From NCBI RefSeq assembly GCF_018687715.1, contig NC_056755.1:17111001-17175000 (forward strand): a stretch of 64,000 nucleotides of DNA, written 5' to 3'. The DNA comes from Carya illinoinensis (Eukaryota > Streptophyta > Magnoliopsida > Fagales > Juglandaceae). The position numbers and the translations under genes were made by a program. Numbering within the stretch: the stretch's first letter is position 1; every line of letters starts with the position of its first letter. Shown here piece after piece: positions 12,291 to 24,525 of the stretch. The notes beneath the pieces are model-generated. The model saw nothing but the letters and a program-made list of their open reading frames with translations. It was not told the origin of the DNA and did not search any database.

Positions 12291-13015
12291 TGTTTAGATG
12301 ATTCGAATTACATATTCAATGAGTGGCTGTCGACTAAGAATGTAGCCATTTTTTAAGTGATTTAGAAGGGAAAGACAAGTTACAAACACTGGACAATTGG
12401 GACAAATGATTGAATTCAAAGAAATCACGGCTACAGAAATACCCATATCTCTACAAGCCATAAATAGGCCTAAATTTAATGCATTTGTGCTAGGCCAAGA
12501 TCCTATCATGACAGAGGCCCATGACTAAACTGGTAATTTTCACTTACTTGGTAATAGTGTTAGGCCTTTATCTAAGAGTTTTGTTTCTTAAGTAGGGGCT
12601 TGGCATCATAAGACTGAAGAAGCACATTAGAAAGGGAAGAAGGCCAATTCAACAATGGTGCCAACTAAATGGTCTCCTAAGGAGCAATCTACTAAGGAAA
12701 TTCTTTCCCACTCCCATTTGAAGAAACATAAGTTTCTTGATTATGATTCCCATTTTATCATCAGAGGATGAAATTCACACCAACAACCATGAGAATCATG
12801 AGTTGGAAATCTCAGAAGTTTTGAAACCCTCGAAGAGGTTCGTGCACTTTGTGACTTAGTCTGAAGGGAAGATCCCGATATCATTTTTGTGAAGGAAATG
12901 AAGACTAGTAGTCAATATATGGAAGGACTAACATATAAATTTGGTTTTACTAATTATCTAGCAATCATAGTGAGGGACAAAGTAGTGTAATTTGTTTAAT
13001 TTGGCAAACAAAAGT

Positions 13016-13462
13016 TGTGATACCTACATATGATAAGGATAAGGGTAGGTAGTGTATGAGATCTCGCATTGCTTGGGAATGAGAAGTTATTGCTCTTTAT
13101 AAAGTTCCAATGAGACTCTAATTGTATCACTAACTAGTCCTTTCGTAGTATAGGCCATGTGGTTTGGGTATTCCATTGGGGCGTTACAAATGGTATCATA
13201 GCCTATCCCAACTAGAAATGTGGGACTCGAGCCATGCTATCTAAAACGGACAAGCTTGACGAAGATGTCGGGAATTTAAGGGGGTTAATTGTGATATCCC
13301 CATATGATGAGGATAAATGTAGGTGGTGTATGGGGTCTTTCATTGCTTGGGAATGAGAAATTCTTGCTCTTTATAAGATTTCAATGGGGCTCCAATTATA
13401 TCATTGACTAGTCCTTTTGGAGTATGAGTCATGTGGTTTAGGCCTTCCATTCGAGCTTTACA
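13016..13462 (+). mobile_element. TRIM retrotransposon with 173-bp LTRs
   Basis: A complete terminal-repeat retrotransposon in miniature. The 5' LTR is 13016-13188 and the 3' LTR 13290-13462; both are 173 bp and both start TGTGATA and end ACA. Two bases after the 5' LTR comes TGGTATCATAGCC, a near match to the initiator-Met tRNA primer binding site. A purine run AAGGGGG lies five bases before the 3' LTR. The element is flanked by the perfect 5-bp target duplication AAAGT (13011-13015 and 13463-13467). It has no coding capacity, so it would depend on enzymes supplied by other elements. The LTRs differ at many positions, so the insertion is not recent. Confidence 0.93.
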
Positions 13463-14458
13463 AAAGTAAACTTTGTCTTGTCATCTTATTTGAAACATCA
13501 TTTTGATGCAAGAGTTCCAGATGTCAAGCTAGCGTTGGATTGGCAAATAACTGCAATTTATGGTCACGCTGAGGTCGGTTATAGAAAAGAAATTTGGTGA
13601 CTTATGCGACATTTAAAGAATTTTCAAGATGGGCCTTGGTTATGTTTTGGAGATTTTAATGATATTATCTCTAGCTCCGAGAAAGTGGGAGGTAGAGAAT
13701 GACCAGCTTAGTAGATGCAAGATTCCATGTACACTCTTGACTACTATATATTTAAAGGGTTGGATATTGATGGTTCTTTATTTATATGGAATAATTTGAG
13801 AGAAGGTATTACTAAAATAAAGGAGAGGTTGGATCGATTTTGGGAAATCTGGATTGGTTGGAGTTGTATCATTTATGTACAGTTAGGAATCTAGTTACTT
13901 CTATTTATGATCATAGTGGTCTATTATTGGTCACTGAACGAGTTGATTGTAATATTAATTTTCAAGACAACTATTTTAATTCCAAAGTATATGGCTAGGG
14001 GCATCAGGACATGAAGATACAATTGCAATAGTTTGGAGGCCTAATGGTGATTATTGAAATGTGCTTAACCTGGTTGATACCATTAAAGACTGTTGAAGCA
14101 AGCTAACCCAATGGACTATATCTCAGTTTCTCAATATGAAACAAGAGCTAGCTACTAAATGAAGAGATCTAGCTTTATTTCAAGAGGGTTAGTTAACAAC
14201 TTATCCTCCCTAAGCTATTAGAGCAGTTATGGAAGATATCAATCTACTCATGGAACAAGAAGAGTTGATGTGGAAATAAAGATCAAGAGTATCTTAGTTA
14301 AGTGTGGGTGATCATAACACAAAATTATTTCATTATAAGGCTTCAGAGAGGCAGGGTTGAAAATTTGTTAAAAGTATTTGGGATAATGGGGGAACTTTAA
14401 GAGAATGGAAGAATATGGAAGTAGTCATTAGATAATACTTTTCTAATATGGAGATCTT

Positions 14459-15360
14459 ATGATCTCCGTCCAACCAAAATTTACTGCTTCAATGAATGCA
14501 AATCTTCTACATGAGTTTTCTTGTGAGGATGTTAAGAAAACCTTATTTCATATACAACATCTAAAAGCTCTACGTCCAATTGGTGTGCTTTCTTTGTTTT
14601 GTAGAAAATATTGGCACATTGTAAGAGATTATGTTCCTTGCACAATTTTGCATTTTTTAAATTCTGGCTCTATATCGCATGATCTTAATCATACATACAT
14701 TGTGCAAATACCCAAGAAGAGAAACCCTGAGAGAATTACTAACTATAGACCTATTAACTTGTGTAACGTGATCTATAAAATTAATATAAAGGTGATTGCT
14801 AATAGATTCAATCAGTCTTGCCTCAAGTTATTTCAAATACCTAATGTGCTTTTTGTACCTAGAAGGTTGATCGCAAATATTGTCTTGATTGCATTTGAAA
14901 CTATGCATGATCCTAGAACCTGGAAAAGCAGTAGAAAGGGTTGCATGTCCATCAAGATTGAAATAAGTAAAGCTTATGATAGAGTAGAGTGGAATTTTAT
15001 TGAACATGTTAGGTAGAAATTGATATTCAACTCCAGATCAGTTAATCTCATTAGAGCATGTATCAATTCAGTCTCCTATCAAGTTCTACTTAATGGTGCT
15101 CCAACTTTTACTATTGAGCTTAGAAGAGGTCTGAGAAAGGGTTGCCCACTTTCTCCTTATCTGTTTGTGTCATGTGCCGATGTCTTATCTTTTATGCTAC
15201 AAGAAGCATAATTACAAGGAATATTATAGTGGATTCATGTATGCTACAAGTAGTCATTTATTCTTTACTGATGATAGTATTATTTTTTGCCAAGCATCAA
15301 AGGCTGCATATGAGAAACTTCATAGCATTTTATCAATTTATGAGGTAGCTTCAAGGAAAT
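14459..15360 (+). pseudogene. LINE reverse transcriptase, broken
   Basis: RNA-directed DNA polymerase of the LINE. 14459-15016 is open for 185 codons, with IPKKRNPERITNYRPINLCN (RT blocks 1-2) and ISKAYDRVEWNFIEHV (block 3, catalytic Asp). After a stop, the frame at 15020 has LRRGLRKGCPLSPYLF (block 4), and a shifted frame near 15265 has the active-site box as FTDDSIIF (usual form F-A-D-D). A Thr replaces the usual Ala, and stops separate the pieces, so it cannot encode an active enzyme. Confidence 0.85.
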
Positions 15361-17020
15361 AACTTAAAAACTGAGTTGTTTTTCAATCAAAACACTGAGG
15401 TTAAAGAGGTGAATAGTATCAAAGAAATCTGAGGTGTGTAGTTTGTTAGACATCATGATAAATATCTTGGTTTGCCTTCTTTTGTTGGTAGATCAAAACA
15501 TCACACCTTTTGAGATATCAAGGAGAAATTTTGGGTAGAACTACTAGGGTGGAAGGAAAAGCTTCTATCATAGGCAAGTTGAGAAATACTCATAAAAGTA
15601 GTTGTGCAGGCTATTCCAAACTAGACTATGAGTTATTTTCAATTTGCTCAAAGGCTTTTGCAGGGAGTTAGAAAGTACATTTGCAAAGTTTTTGTGGGGT
15701 CAACAAAGAGACGAAAGAAAAGTCAATTAGGTAAGTTGGGATCAATTGTTTATCTTAAAGTTCAGGGGAGGAGTAAGTTTCAAGAATCTCAAGGTTTTCA
15801 ATTTGGCTCTCTTGGCAAAATAAGGATGGAGACTTACTCATAATACTAATTCCTTGTTTTACAAAGTTTTTAAAGCCAAATTTTTTCACAATGTGATTTT
15901 CTACATTCGAATTTGGGTTGTAATCCTTTTTTTATTTGGAAAAGTATTCGTGAAGCCAAAAGACAATCAGGTTGCTTATGGAGGATAGGACAAGGGGATA
16001 GGATCAAATTTTGTGATGATAACTGGTTACCTAATTCTCATTTCAAGAAGTTCTCACCAAGTGTAATACATTATCACCATATCTGCAAGTTGCTGAGCTA
16101 ATGGAATTTTCTTCAGAAGGGTGGAACCATGATTTGGAAAGATGTGTTTTTATTCCTATTAATTAAGGCTGCTGAAATTCAAAAAATCTCATTATATTTA
16201 TGTAGGAGTGAAGATCATTTAGTTTTGTGTTTAAATAGGAATGGTTCGTTCAATGTTATCATGAAAACTTATCATGTTGCTTTAAATTTTAAAGATGAGG
16301 TGGAGGGTGTTGCTAGCTCTAATGGTCAAATAATAATCTATTTTGGAAAAGTTTTTGGAATCTTAAGCTTCCATATAAGCTCAAGAATTTCATATAGAGA
16401 GCATGTGGTGAAAGTTTACCTACCAAACAGAATTTCTTTCATAGGAAAATCATTACTAATGGTATATGTGATTTTGTAAGGAAGATGTGGAGGAGAACCT
16501 TCATGCCTTACGTAGATGTCCTATTATTAGTCAAATTTGGGTGGGTAGATTTGATTTGGGTGTGGTCTCTCTCTAAACCAAATGTTTAGATTTGATCCTT
16601 TGATCTATGAAATTATGCAACATGATGATCTGGTCTTACTTTCGAGACTTTTGTCAATTGCTTGGGGAGTATGGAATTGTATAAATTTGAGATTATTTCA
16701 TAAAGTTGATATTATGACAAAAGTAATTAATTATAATTGATAAATGCCTTGCACATGTAGTAAGTTATCGGTTTGTTAGAGAACATCAGATGGTTCATAA
16801 GGAGGAGGTTTTGCTGTGTTGGCAACCTCCACCTGGAAAATAATGGAAACTCAATTTTGATGGGATTGTCAAATAAATCTGGTGTAGTGGCTATTTTATA
16901 TATATATATATATATGAAATGGATAACATGATTATGACTACATGTAGAAAAGAGGAAGAGTCTTATGAGGCTCTTGCTGCGTTAAGAGACTTACAGATGT
17001 TCCTATGTTTTCGGTTTCAA

Positions 17021-17898
17021 CCATATATTAATTCTAAACTTCCACAATTTATACATATTGGGTATGTTTTGAACCTGTCCCTTCATTTGTACTTCCATGC
17101 TCTTCATACTTTCATTTTCACGCATATTACATGAAAACAAGGGTAAATATGAGCATATTATGGTGATTGAAATATATTCAATTCAACTCAGCTCAAAGTA
17201 CTATACAATCTCATGGGAAAAACATGTAAATTCACTGCATGATGAATGTGGATGTGACGTCTACCTACGAACCCTTCAAAAATACAAAAATATATACATT
17301 TAAATAAATCATATATATATATTCCTTCCAAATTATAAAAGTTCAAACATATATATGATGGGTTTTAGAAAATCCAAAATTTTAATACCTAGCACGATTA
17401 ACAAAGTTGTTATGATGAGGACAAAACCTATGTTTTGAAACCTGCCCCTTGACTCCCATGCACATACTTCATAATATATTATCCCTCGACTTTATATGGA
17501 TGGTTAATGAATAAAATTTTAAAAAACTATTTTTCTTGATTTGATCTCACAGGATGTCCCATGTGATTGCAAACAAATCAGATGTAGCCTACTGTGAGAT
17601 TTTTTCTGTGTTTCCTCAATTTGATTGGCATGCCATCAAAGAACGTTCTTGCCCTCTACTTGGGGGCTGTGTAAAGCTTGCTCCTTACAGCTCGTACACT
17701 CTACTTTTTTGTTTTTTGTGTTCATTGTCATTATGTATCTTTACATATTTTTTGACCTTTTACTTTCCTTGTTAGGTGTCTTCTTCTTCTCTTAAAGATA
17801 ACAAAGGATTCTCCTTTGCTGTATTGGTGCAAGAGAAAGCCTAAAGAAATCCATTTTATTACAGGGCATGCTCGGAATGATAACCTGAGGAACGGTCA

Positions 17899-17943
<45 letters not shown>

Positions 17944-18537
17944 AAGAGAGAGATGCAGATGTGATCAGTGCATGTTTCACGACTTAAGCCCATGCACATA
18001 ACACCATGATTATAATTTGAAAATATTTGGTTATAAGTACAATTATGTGTTAATATGTGCATCAATTTAATATAATTGTCAAAAAATAAATTTTATTGAA
18101 AACAGTATTAATTTAAATTTTAAATATGAATGAATTAATTGTGATATGCATATTAATACGTGATTTAATTTGTATGTAGCAAAACTCTTATAATTTTGCA
18201 TTGGCATGCAATCTAAAATTGTACACGAGCAAGCAGAGGGCCATCTTCTACCAGCTATATATCTAGGGACAAAATAAAAACCTACTAGCAATTATTTATC
18301 ATTTTAAAAGGCAATGGCACTACGTGATATGCTAACCATAAGCTAATTGGTGGCCAGGGAGATAGTTTCATGATTTGTTAGTTAGATAAAAGTTAAAAGT
18401 TAAATAAAATATTATTTTTATTTTAAAATTTAAAAAAGTTAAATTATTTATTATATTTGTATGGAAGTTTTAAAAAGTTATAATAATTATATGAAATGAT
18501 ATAGTTTGATTTATGTAACCAAACAAAACCTTAATTA
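17021..18537. other. intergenic DNA with GA microsatellite and unassigned ORF
   Basis: AT-rich intergenic sequence. A plus-strand frame opening at an ATG at 17554, just after a possible acceptor (TCTCACAG near 17545-17552), is open for 73 codons. It contains SHVIANKSDVAYCEIFSVF and FDWHAIKERSCPLLGGCVKL; I do not recognise it. A GA/AG tract follows at about 17902-17953. 18363-18530 matches the dispersed AT-rich MITE family also seen near 18945, 20480 and 35655. Confidence 0.4.
17902..17953. repeat. GA microsatellite
   Basis: AG/GA dinucleotide tract of about 50 bases with small interruptions near its right end. The open frames across it on both strands are only products of the repeat. Confidence 0.9.
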
Positions 18538-18770
18538 GAGATGGGCAGCGAGGACAATCCGCCCTGCCCCCGTGTAGAGGGCAAATTACCCCATCCACAT
18601 GGTAGGGGGTGAGGGTCCCCCTACCCATATTTGGGATCTATGGCAGGAGCGGAGGCAAGATGGGGTGGACCCATGCCCCGCCTTTTTATAATATTAATTA
18701 TATAATTATATATAATATATATTTAAAAAAAAATCTCAGGTGACCAAAACGGCGCCGTTTTGGCACCTAG
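18538..18770. mobile_element. GC-rich hAT-like fragment and adjoining palindrome
   Basis: Starts TAGAGATGGGCAGCG, similar to the ends of some non-autonomous plant hAT elements, and continues with CCGCCCTGCCCCCG-type sequence that stands out in the AT-rich surroundings. No right terminus is seen. At 18744-18763 there is a perfect 20-bp palindrome, CCAAAACGGC followed by its complement. It extends to GGTG..CACC if one extra A is allowed. Confidence 0.4.
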
Positions 18771-21015
18771 GGGGGTTTTTTTTTTAATTAAGTTAGTAAA
18801 CCCAAGTATCTATAATTTTAATAAATTTATTAAATATTTGTCTAAAAGTTTTGAGAACAATTATCTTTATATTTTATATATTCACGTACAAATCATGATT
18901 ATATTTACAAAGATTCAAGCTATCTATATCCTACCACAATCATGATTTTATTAGAAGTTGAATAAAATATTATTATAATATAATTTTTTAATATTATTTT
19001 TGTTTTAGAATTTGAAAAAATTGAATTGTTTCTTATATTTTATCTAAAATTTTGAAAAAGTTATAATAATAAGATGAGATAAGATAAGATAATTTGATAT
19101 GTGGTAAGTGGTAACCAAACCAAGCCTTCCTCTTATTTTCCCTAAATATGTGCGATATTATTTATAAAGTTCAAAACTATACTATAGAAGCTAATAAATA
19201 TGAATATTCGAGTTTATACCAACTTCTACAAGTCAGGTTGAGATTTATATCATTAATATTATTTATTAATGATCATGATTTTGTATTTATGAATTATAAT
19301 TCATTTAATAAATTAATGGAATCAAGTTGAAATTGAGTTTGGTTGAACCGATCATTGGGCCAACACGAGTCCATTTTATGTAAATTAATTGAACTAACTT
19401 GTATAACTCACTTTACCTGATTAACATAATTTAACAAAAAAGATAAAATCTATATTTATTAGTAGCCAAAATATAAAAAATAATAATAAGACTACCTACT
19501 AACAAAAAATATTAATATTTTTTAGATTTTAACCTATAATAAAACTAATATATACTATAAACTCAGCAATAATAAATATAAGCATATGTCCACAATGACA
19601 ATCTTAATAATAAAAAAATAAGCAAATTGAGAAATTTCAATATTACAACTCAATAATAATAAAATTGTAATTTGAAATAAAATTTAAACGTTTTATTGCA
19701 GGTTGATCCGTTATTGACCTAAACTCATGATCTCTCATTTCTTTCCATATATAGTAGAGGTCTGAGACCTTTTTTCTGGAGAAGACCATATTATGGATTG
19801 CTTTGAGGTTAAATATGACCTCTATGTTCTCGTAATAGTCGCCCCACATCTCTCAGATCTTAGATCTCTTTTATTGTGACCCTGTCAATGGTAGGTGAGG
19901 AGGTCAACTTTATATCACTTTTCCCTCACGTGTTTAACTTAGTCTCTTTTTTCTTTTTTCCCTCTTTCCTATTACCTCATTCTTTTTCCTCTTACACTTG
20001 CTTTTTCTTTTCTCCTCCTTGTCTTTTATTTCTCTCTCTTTCTGTTACTTTTTTATTTAACCTTATCCCTTTTATCTTCTCCCATTTAGTTCCCTGATGG
20101 TGATTTGGCTTAGTGGGTCTTAGGTTGTGCCAAGTATATTTACCCTCCAACAATTACAACTTTCTCATACTCCAAAACAAAATACAAAAAATAATACCAT
20201 TTATTCAAATTTTAAAATAAAATTAATATTAAAAAATTATATTCAAATAAGTTTTAAGTTCTTAATATTTTTATCTAACTTTCACTCTCTCATTTTCTAA
20301 AGTTCAATAAAATATCTTAACTCAAAATATTTCATTACTATTCATAAATTATTAAGATATTCTAAGCATCCAAGCTGACCCTAAAGTGGTACATTAGTTT
20401 TAAGAGTTCAAGGTAAAACCAATCCCATCAAAAGCTCCATGCATTCCTTCCATCTAGCTATGGTTAGATCCAATTCTAATGGCTTGTTTGGATGTAGAGT
20501 ATTTCAAAATATTGTAAATATTAGTGAAATTGTTTGTAAATAGTAATAAAATGATTTAAATTAAAAAAATTTACTAGGTTTTGGAAAAGAAGAGAGAAAA
20601 AATTGAATAAAAATATTATAAAATTAAAAAAATGAATATAATTTTTTAATATAATTTTTGTTTTGAAATTTTAAAAATTATATTGATTTTTGTGTTTTGT
20701 TTGAAAGTTTGTAAAATTTGTATTGGTTAATGTGTTTGGATAATGATTAAATGAGAAAGTTCAAATTTTCAACTTGAAAAGTGTTTTTGTGTTTGAGTGA
20801 TGTTTGAAAAGAAAATTATCAAAAGTTTTAAGACCATCTCATTTCATCTTATATAAGAATACGCAAGTTTTGACAAAGATAACTTTGATAGGGCTAATGG
20901 CATGGCCCGATTCAGATACAGAAGCTATCACAACTCATTTCATTTAATTATTACAATTTTATTAAATTTTCACATAAAATATAATAAACAATTCAACATT
21001 TTCAAATCTCAAAAC
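18771..21015. repeat. AT-rich intergenic DNA with dispersed MITE copies
   Basis: Copies or parts of one AT-rich MITE family occur at about 18945-19130 and 20480-20880. Each has a TTGAATAAAATATTATT-like core and a GATGAGAT-type end, next to motifs such as AACCAAACCAAGCCTT or GGCTTGTTTGGATG. A pyrimidine-rich stretch lies at 19940-20090. No gene is supported. Confidence 0.5.
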
Positions 21016-21539
21016 TATGGGTGAGAAAAAAAAAAGACGGTGAATCAGTAAACCAGAACGGACTGAATCGAGTTCGGTCTAGTATCAGATTCATTTTTTT
21101 TCAAAACTAGTAAAAATCAGTCTGATTCTGATTTTCTTTCTTAAACATTATACTGGACTGGTTTATATATATATTTTAATTTTTTATATTGTATAAAATA
21201 TGTTTTATATGATTTTTATATTATATATAATTTTTATATATAATTATATATATAATAATTTTGTATTATATAATAAATTACTAATTAATAAAATATTAAA
21301 CTTTTAAAACCATATATCAATAGTCTTTTGTATTAATAGTTATACTAAACTATATTACTATATAGTACAATATATTATAAGATATCACTATAGTCTATAA
21401 TATAATTATAATAAATATTATAATATACTACAATATAGTATCACTATATCACTACAGTCTATAATACAAAACCGGTATATATCGGTTCGGTTCTAAAATA
21501 TATCCAAAACTAGACCGAACCAAACCTGTTTTACCCATA
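21016..21539. mobile_element. 524-bp non-autonomous hAT-like element
   Basis: Ends TATGGGTGAG on the left and TTACCCATA on the right form short inverted repeats. Flanking octamers are CTCAAAAC (21008-21015) and CCTAAAAC (21540-21547), equal at 6 of 8 positions, as expected for a decayed 8-bp hAT duplication. The subterminal regions carry related CGGTTCGGT and GACCGAACC motifs in opposite orientation. There is no coding capacity. Confidence 0.6.
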
Positions 21540-21921
21540 CCTAAAACAATAATAATATTAAAACATAATATTTTAACAATATTTTATTCAATTTTTAATT
21601 TTTATGATCTTAACTTATTTCATCTCAACTCACTATCTAAACCTAAAAAGAGGGGCCACCCATCTTGATTATCTCTAACCTGGTTTTAGCCATCCTATCT
21701 TTGAGTTATTTTGTAAATAAAATTATCCATTAATAAAATAGTTCTAAAAAATACTACATCACCTAAAATGGTTCTATTTCTATAATGGGCGATGCTACAA
21801 TCATGGAGAAACGGCACTAAGAAATGGTAGCAACTGAGGTGGAGGCCACCTTGTGGCTATTAATTAATAAAAAAATTAAAACAAGAATCCAATAGTCTCG
21901 CTCATAACCCCAAGCCCAGTA
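21540..21921. other. AT-rich intergenic DNA
   Basis: No gene seen. It includes the tail of an AT-rich MITE-like segment (TCATCTCAACTCACTATC near 21620). Confidence 0.4.
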
Positions 21922-22099
21922 TCATCCATCCTCCCTTTCCTTTTTTCCATAACTCACATATTCAAAATTTTCTTCGAGTGGTACAAATTCACCAAAAGAT
22001 TTTTTCAATTCTTCACAAACATTGTCCTCTAAAACTCCTCCCACAAAGCTGGCTAGTTCGTTCTCCAGAGATTTGACACTTTGACTTTGCCACTGCAAG
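21922..22099 (-). other. possible terminal exon of an unknown gene
   Basis: Minus-strand frame open for about 59 codons, from a possible acceptor (ATATTCAG then CTTGCAG) to a TGA at 21922-21924. The reading is non-repetitive and protein-like, with SVKSLENELASFVGGVLED then ELKKSFGEFVPLEENFEYV and a charged end. I do not recognise the family. It lies immediately next to the Copia insertion site, so the rest of a gene could have been separated by that element. It may also be chance. Confidence 0.3.
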
Positions 22100-22134
22100 C
22101 TGAATATATATTAAACTTAAGGCAAAAACACCAC

Positions 22135-22378
22135 TATTGAAGCTAACGTTTATTTATGATGCAGTTAATTATTAGTCTTTTGTTATTGTAGTCAACTCTA
22201 TTATCGTGCATCCTGGGACAGCATGACTATTAATACTTTGTAATTTTCAATGACGTTTATATAATGTACTTATCCATCTGAAATTCGTAGAACATCAGAA
22301 TCAATCAACAAGTATTTTGGTTGAAGTTCTTCTATATTTTTCATCTTTTTACCACACCTCTGTACCAAAAATACCAAC
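22135..22378 (+). repeat. 5' LTR of the Copia element
   Basis: Direct repeat partner of 34363-34620. Both copies start TATTG and end CCAAC(A); the original was probably TGTTG..CAACA, with G changed to A near the start. Exact edges are uncertain by one to three bases. Confidence 0.85.
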
Positions 22379-22408
22379 AATTGGTATCTACCCAAGGTTT
22401 CGGTCTCT

Positions 22409-23400
22409 TTGGGATATGATGGTTGTGCATGGTCATCTACAACTCTTCCAATTTTTTCTAATGAAAACTATGACTATTGGAGCATAAAAATGAAAACTCT
22501 TTTCCTATCTCTTGATATGTGGGATGTCATTGAGAATGGAGTCTCTTCTACTACTAAAGGCACGTCTGAAGGGACTTCTAATCTTACCCGAGTCAAGTCT
22601 GATAAGTAAAGGGAGGCAAAAGCCTTGTTTATTCTACAACAGGCTGTGAGTGAGTCCATCTTTCCAAGGCTGATGAGGGCTTCTTCTTTCTAGCAAGCTT
22701 GGGAGATCTTGCAGCAAGAATTTCAAGGTAATACCAAAGTTAAAACTATCAAAGTTCAAAGGCTAAGAAGGGAACTCGAAAATCTCAAAAAAAGAATATG
22801 AGAATATCAAGGAGTATTACTCTAGAGTCATTGAAGTAGTGAATCAAATGAGGGCTTATGATGAAAGGATTGTTTAGAAAATTCTCATAAGTTTGACTGA
22901 ACAATATGACCATGTGGTGGCTGCCATTGAAGAAGCTAAAGATCTCTCTTCACTTTCTGTCACCGAGTTAATGGGCTCACTTTATGCTCATGAACTACGG
23001 GTTGGCAAAAGGAATGAGGTGTCTTTGGAAAATGTATTTCAATCCAAAGTTAGTCTAAATAATCAAAAGCAAAAGGACTTCAAGAAACAGTTCAAGGGCA
23101 CAAAAAAAGGAGGAGAAAATTCTCAAAAGAAGAAAGGAGAATTTTTAACTTGTGGTGTTTGCAAGAAGACTAATCATTTGGAGAAAGATTGTTACCACCA
23201 GGGCAAGCCACAATGCTCAAATTGCAAGAAGTTTGGGCATGAGGAGAAAGATTGCCGGTTCAAGATCAAAAATCAGCAAGCAAAGTTCACCAAGGATAGG
23301 GAAGAGCAGTTGTTCTTTGTTTGCCATGTTGCAGCCGAGCAAAGAAAGAGAGTGGTTTCTCGACAACAGGTGCAACAACCATATGACACCAGATAGGAGC
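22409..23400 (+). pseudogene. Copia gag with two CCHC zinc knuckles
   Basis: Capsid-like region starting at MGYDGCAWSSTTLPIFSNEN, which then has YDYWSIKMKTLFLSLDMWDV, typical of plant Copia gag. Two adjacent zinc knuckles, CGVCKKTNHLEKDC and CSNCKKFGHEEKDC, lie at about 23150-23255 and would bind nucleic acid. Stops near 22606, 22692 and 22876 break the frame. The protein would package element RNA if intact. Confidence 0.85.
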
Positions 23401-24525
23401 TTATTTTCTCAAATCGATAAATCTGTATGTGTTAAAGTGAAGCTTGGAAATGAAGATTTGGTTGAGGCAAGTGGCAAAGGTACGATTTCCATGGAAACCA
23501 AGAGAGGGACTAGATTCATAAAAGATGTTCTCCATGTTCCTAGCCTTGATCAAAGTTTGCCAAGTGTTGGGCAAATGATGCAAAATGGCTACTTACTTTA
23601 CTTTGAGTGAGAGCTATGTGTCAGTCTTGATTTGAAGAAAAACAACCAAGTGAAGGCAGAAGTTAAAATGGGAAATGGAAGAAATTTTCCCATTACTTGG
23701 CAGTACCTAAGAACAATGATGGATAGATCTGATGAAAAACTCTTTGGCATCAAAAGTTTAGTCATTACAACCTAAATGCCTTAAGGATGTTAAATCAGAA
23801 AAACATGATACGAGATATGCCTTTGCTAGACCAAAACATGCCTACTTGTGAAGGATGTATGATAGGAAAGCAACATAGGTAGCCATTGCCATAAGGAGAA
23901 GCTTGGAGAGCAAAATCAGTACTTGAGCTAGTGCATACTGATCTGTGTGGTCCCATGAGGACACTCTCTCAAAGCCAAAATAGATACTTTATGCTCTTCA
24001 TTAATGATTTTTCAAGAATGACTTGGGTCTACTTTCTTAAAGAAAAATCAGAGGCCTTTAGTGTTTTCAAAAACTTCAAACTGCTGGCTGAAAATCAAAG
24101 TGGTCGAAAGATGAAGATCTTGAGAAGTGATAGAGGGGGTGAATTCAACTCAAGAAAGTTTGATGAATTTTGCCAAGAAGAAGAGTCGGAACACCAACTA
24201 ACAGTTGCCTACACTCAATAACAAAATGGAGTCTCGGAAAGGAAGAATATGACTATTATGGAGATGGCTAGGTCCATGCTAATGGCAAAGGGTATTCCAA
24301 AAAAATTCTAGGATGAGGATGTTAATATAGCAGTATATGTGCTAAATAGATGCCCCATAAAGGCAGTGAAGGATATGACTCCAATCGAAGCATGGAGTGG
24401 ACACAAGTCAACTGTTAATCATTTCAAAGTATTTGGATGTTTGTGTTACATTCATGTACTTGAAGAAAAGAGGCACAAACTTGAAGAAAAGTCAGAGAAA
24501 GGGATTTTTCCTGGGTATAGCTCTC
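23346..24525 (+). pseudogene. Copia protease, GAG pre-integrase and integrase
   Basis: The protease motif reads WFLDNRCNNHM where active copies have D-[TS]-G, so the catalytic triplet is lost. A pre-integrase HHCC region at about 23745-23900 includes QKFSHYNLNALRML and CEGCMIGKQH. The integrase core follows: HTDLCGPM with the first Asp, [10 protein letters not shown] with the second, and QNGVSERKN with Glu, up to KVFGCLCYIHV. Several in-frame stops (for example near 24219 and 24309) break it. The frame is cut at GYSS by the Gypsy insertion at 24526 and resumes at 31187. Confidence 0.88.

Larger units (their letters stand above)
12291..17020 (+). mobile_element. degenerate L1-type LINE (ORF1 tail and ORF2)
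   Basis: Domain order fits a plant non-LTR retrotransposon. A degenerate CCHC-like segment lies near 12375-12420 (TNTGQLGQMIEF). Apurinic-type endonuclease pieces are at about 12880-13010 and 13468-13700, containing WLCFGDFNDIISSSEKVGG. Reverse transcriptase covers about 14459-15360, a post-RT region 15600-16480, and an RNase H start near 16848 (KLNFDG) with an ALAALRDLQ helix near 16965. All parts carry stops or frameshifts. It is interrupted by a TRIM at 13016-13462. The 5' part of the same LINE probably lies at 7611-7944. Confidence 0.8.

Noticed and set aside
13016..13462. Cassandra-type TRIM carrying a 5S rRNA-like promoter
   Set aside because: Looked for 5S rRNA-like boxes in the 173-bp LTRs and saw none; it is called a TRIM without family.
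17816..18001. Arg-Glu repeat ORF
   Set aside because: Created by the GA microsatellite.
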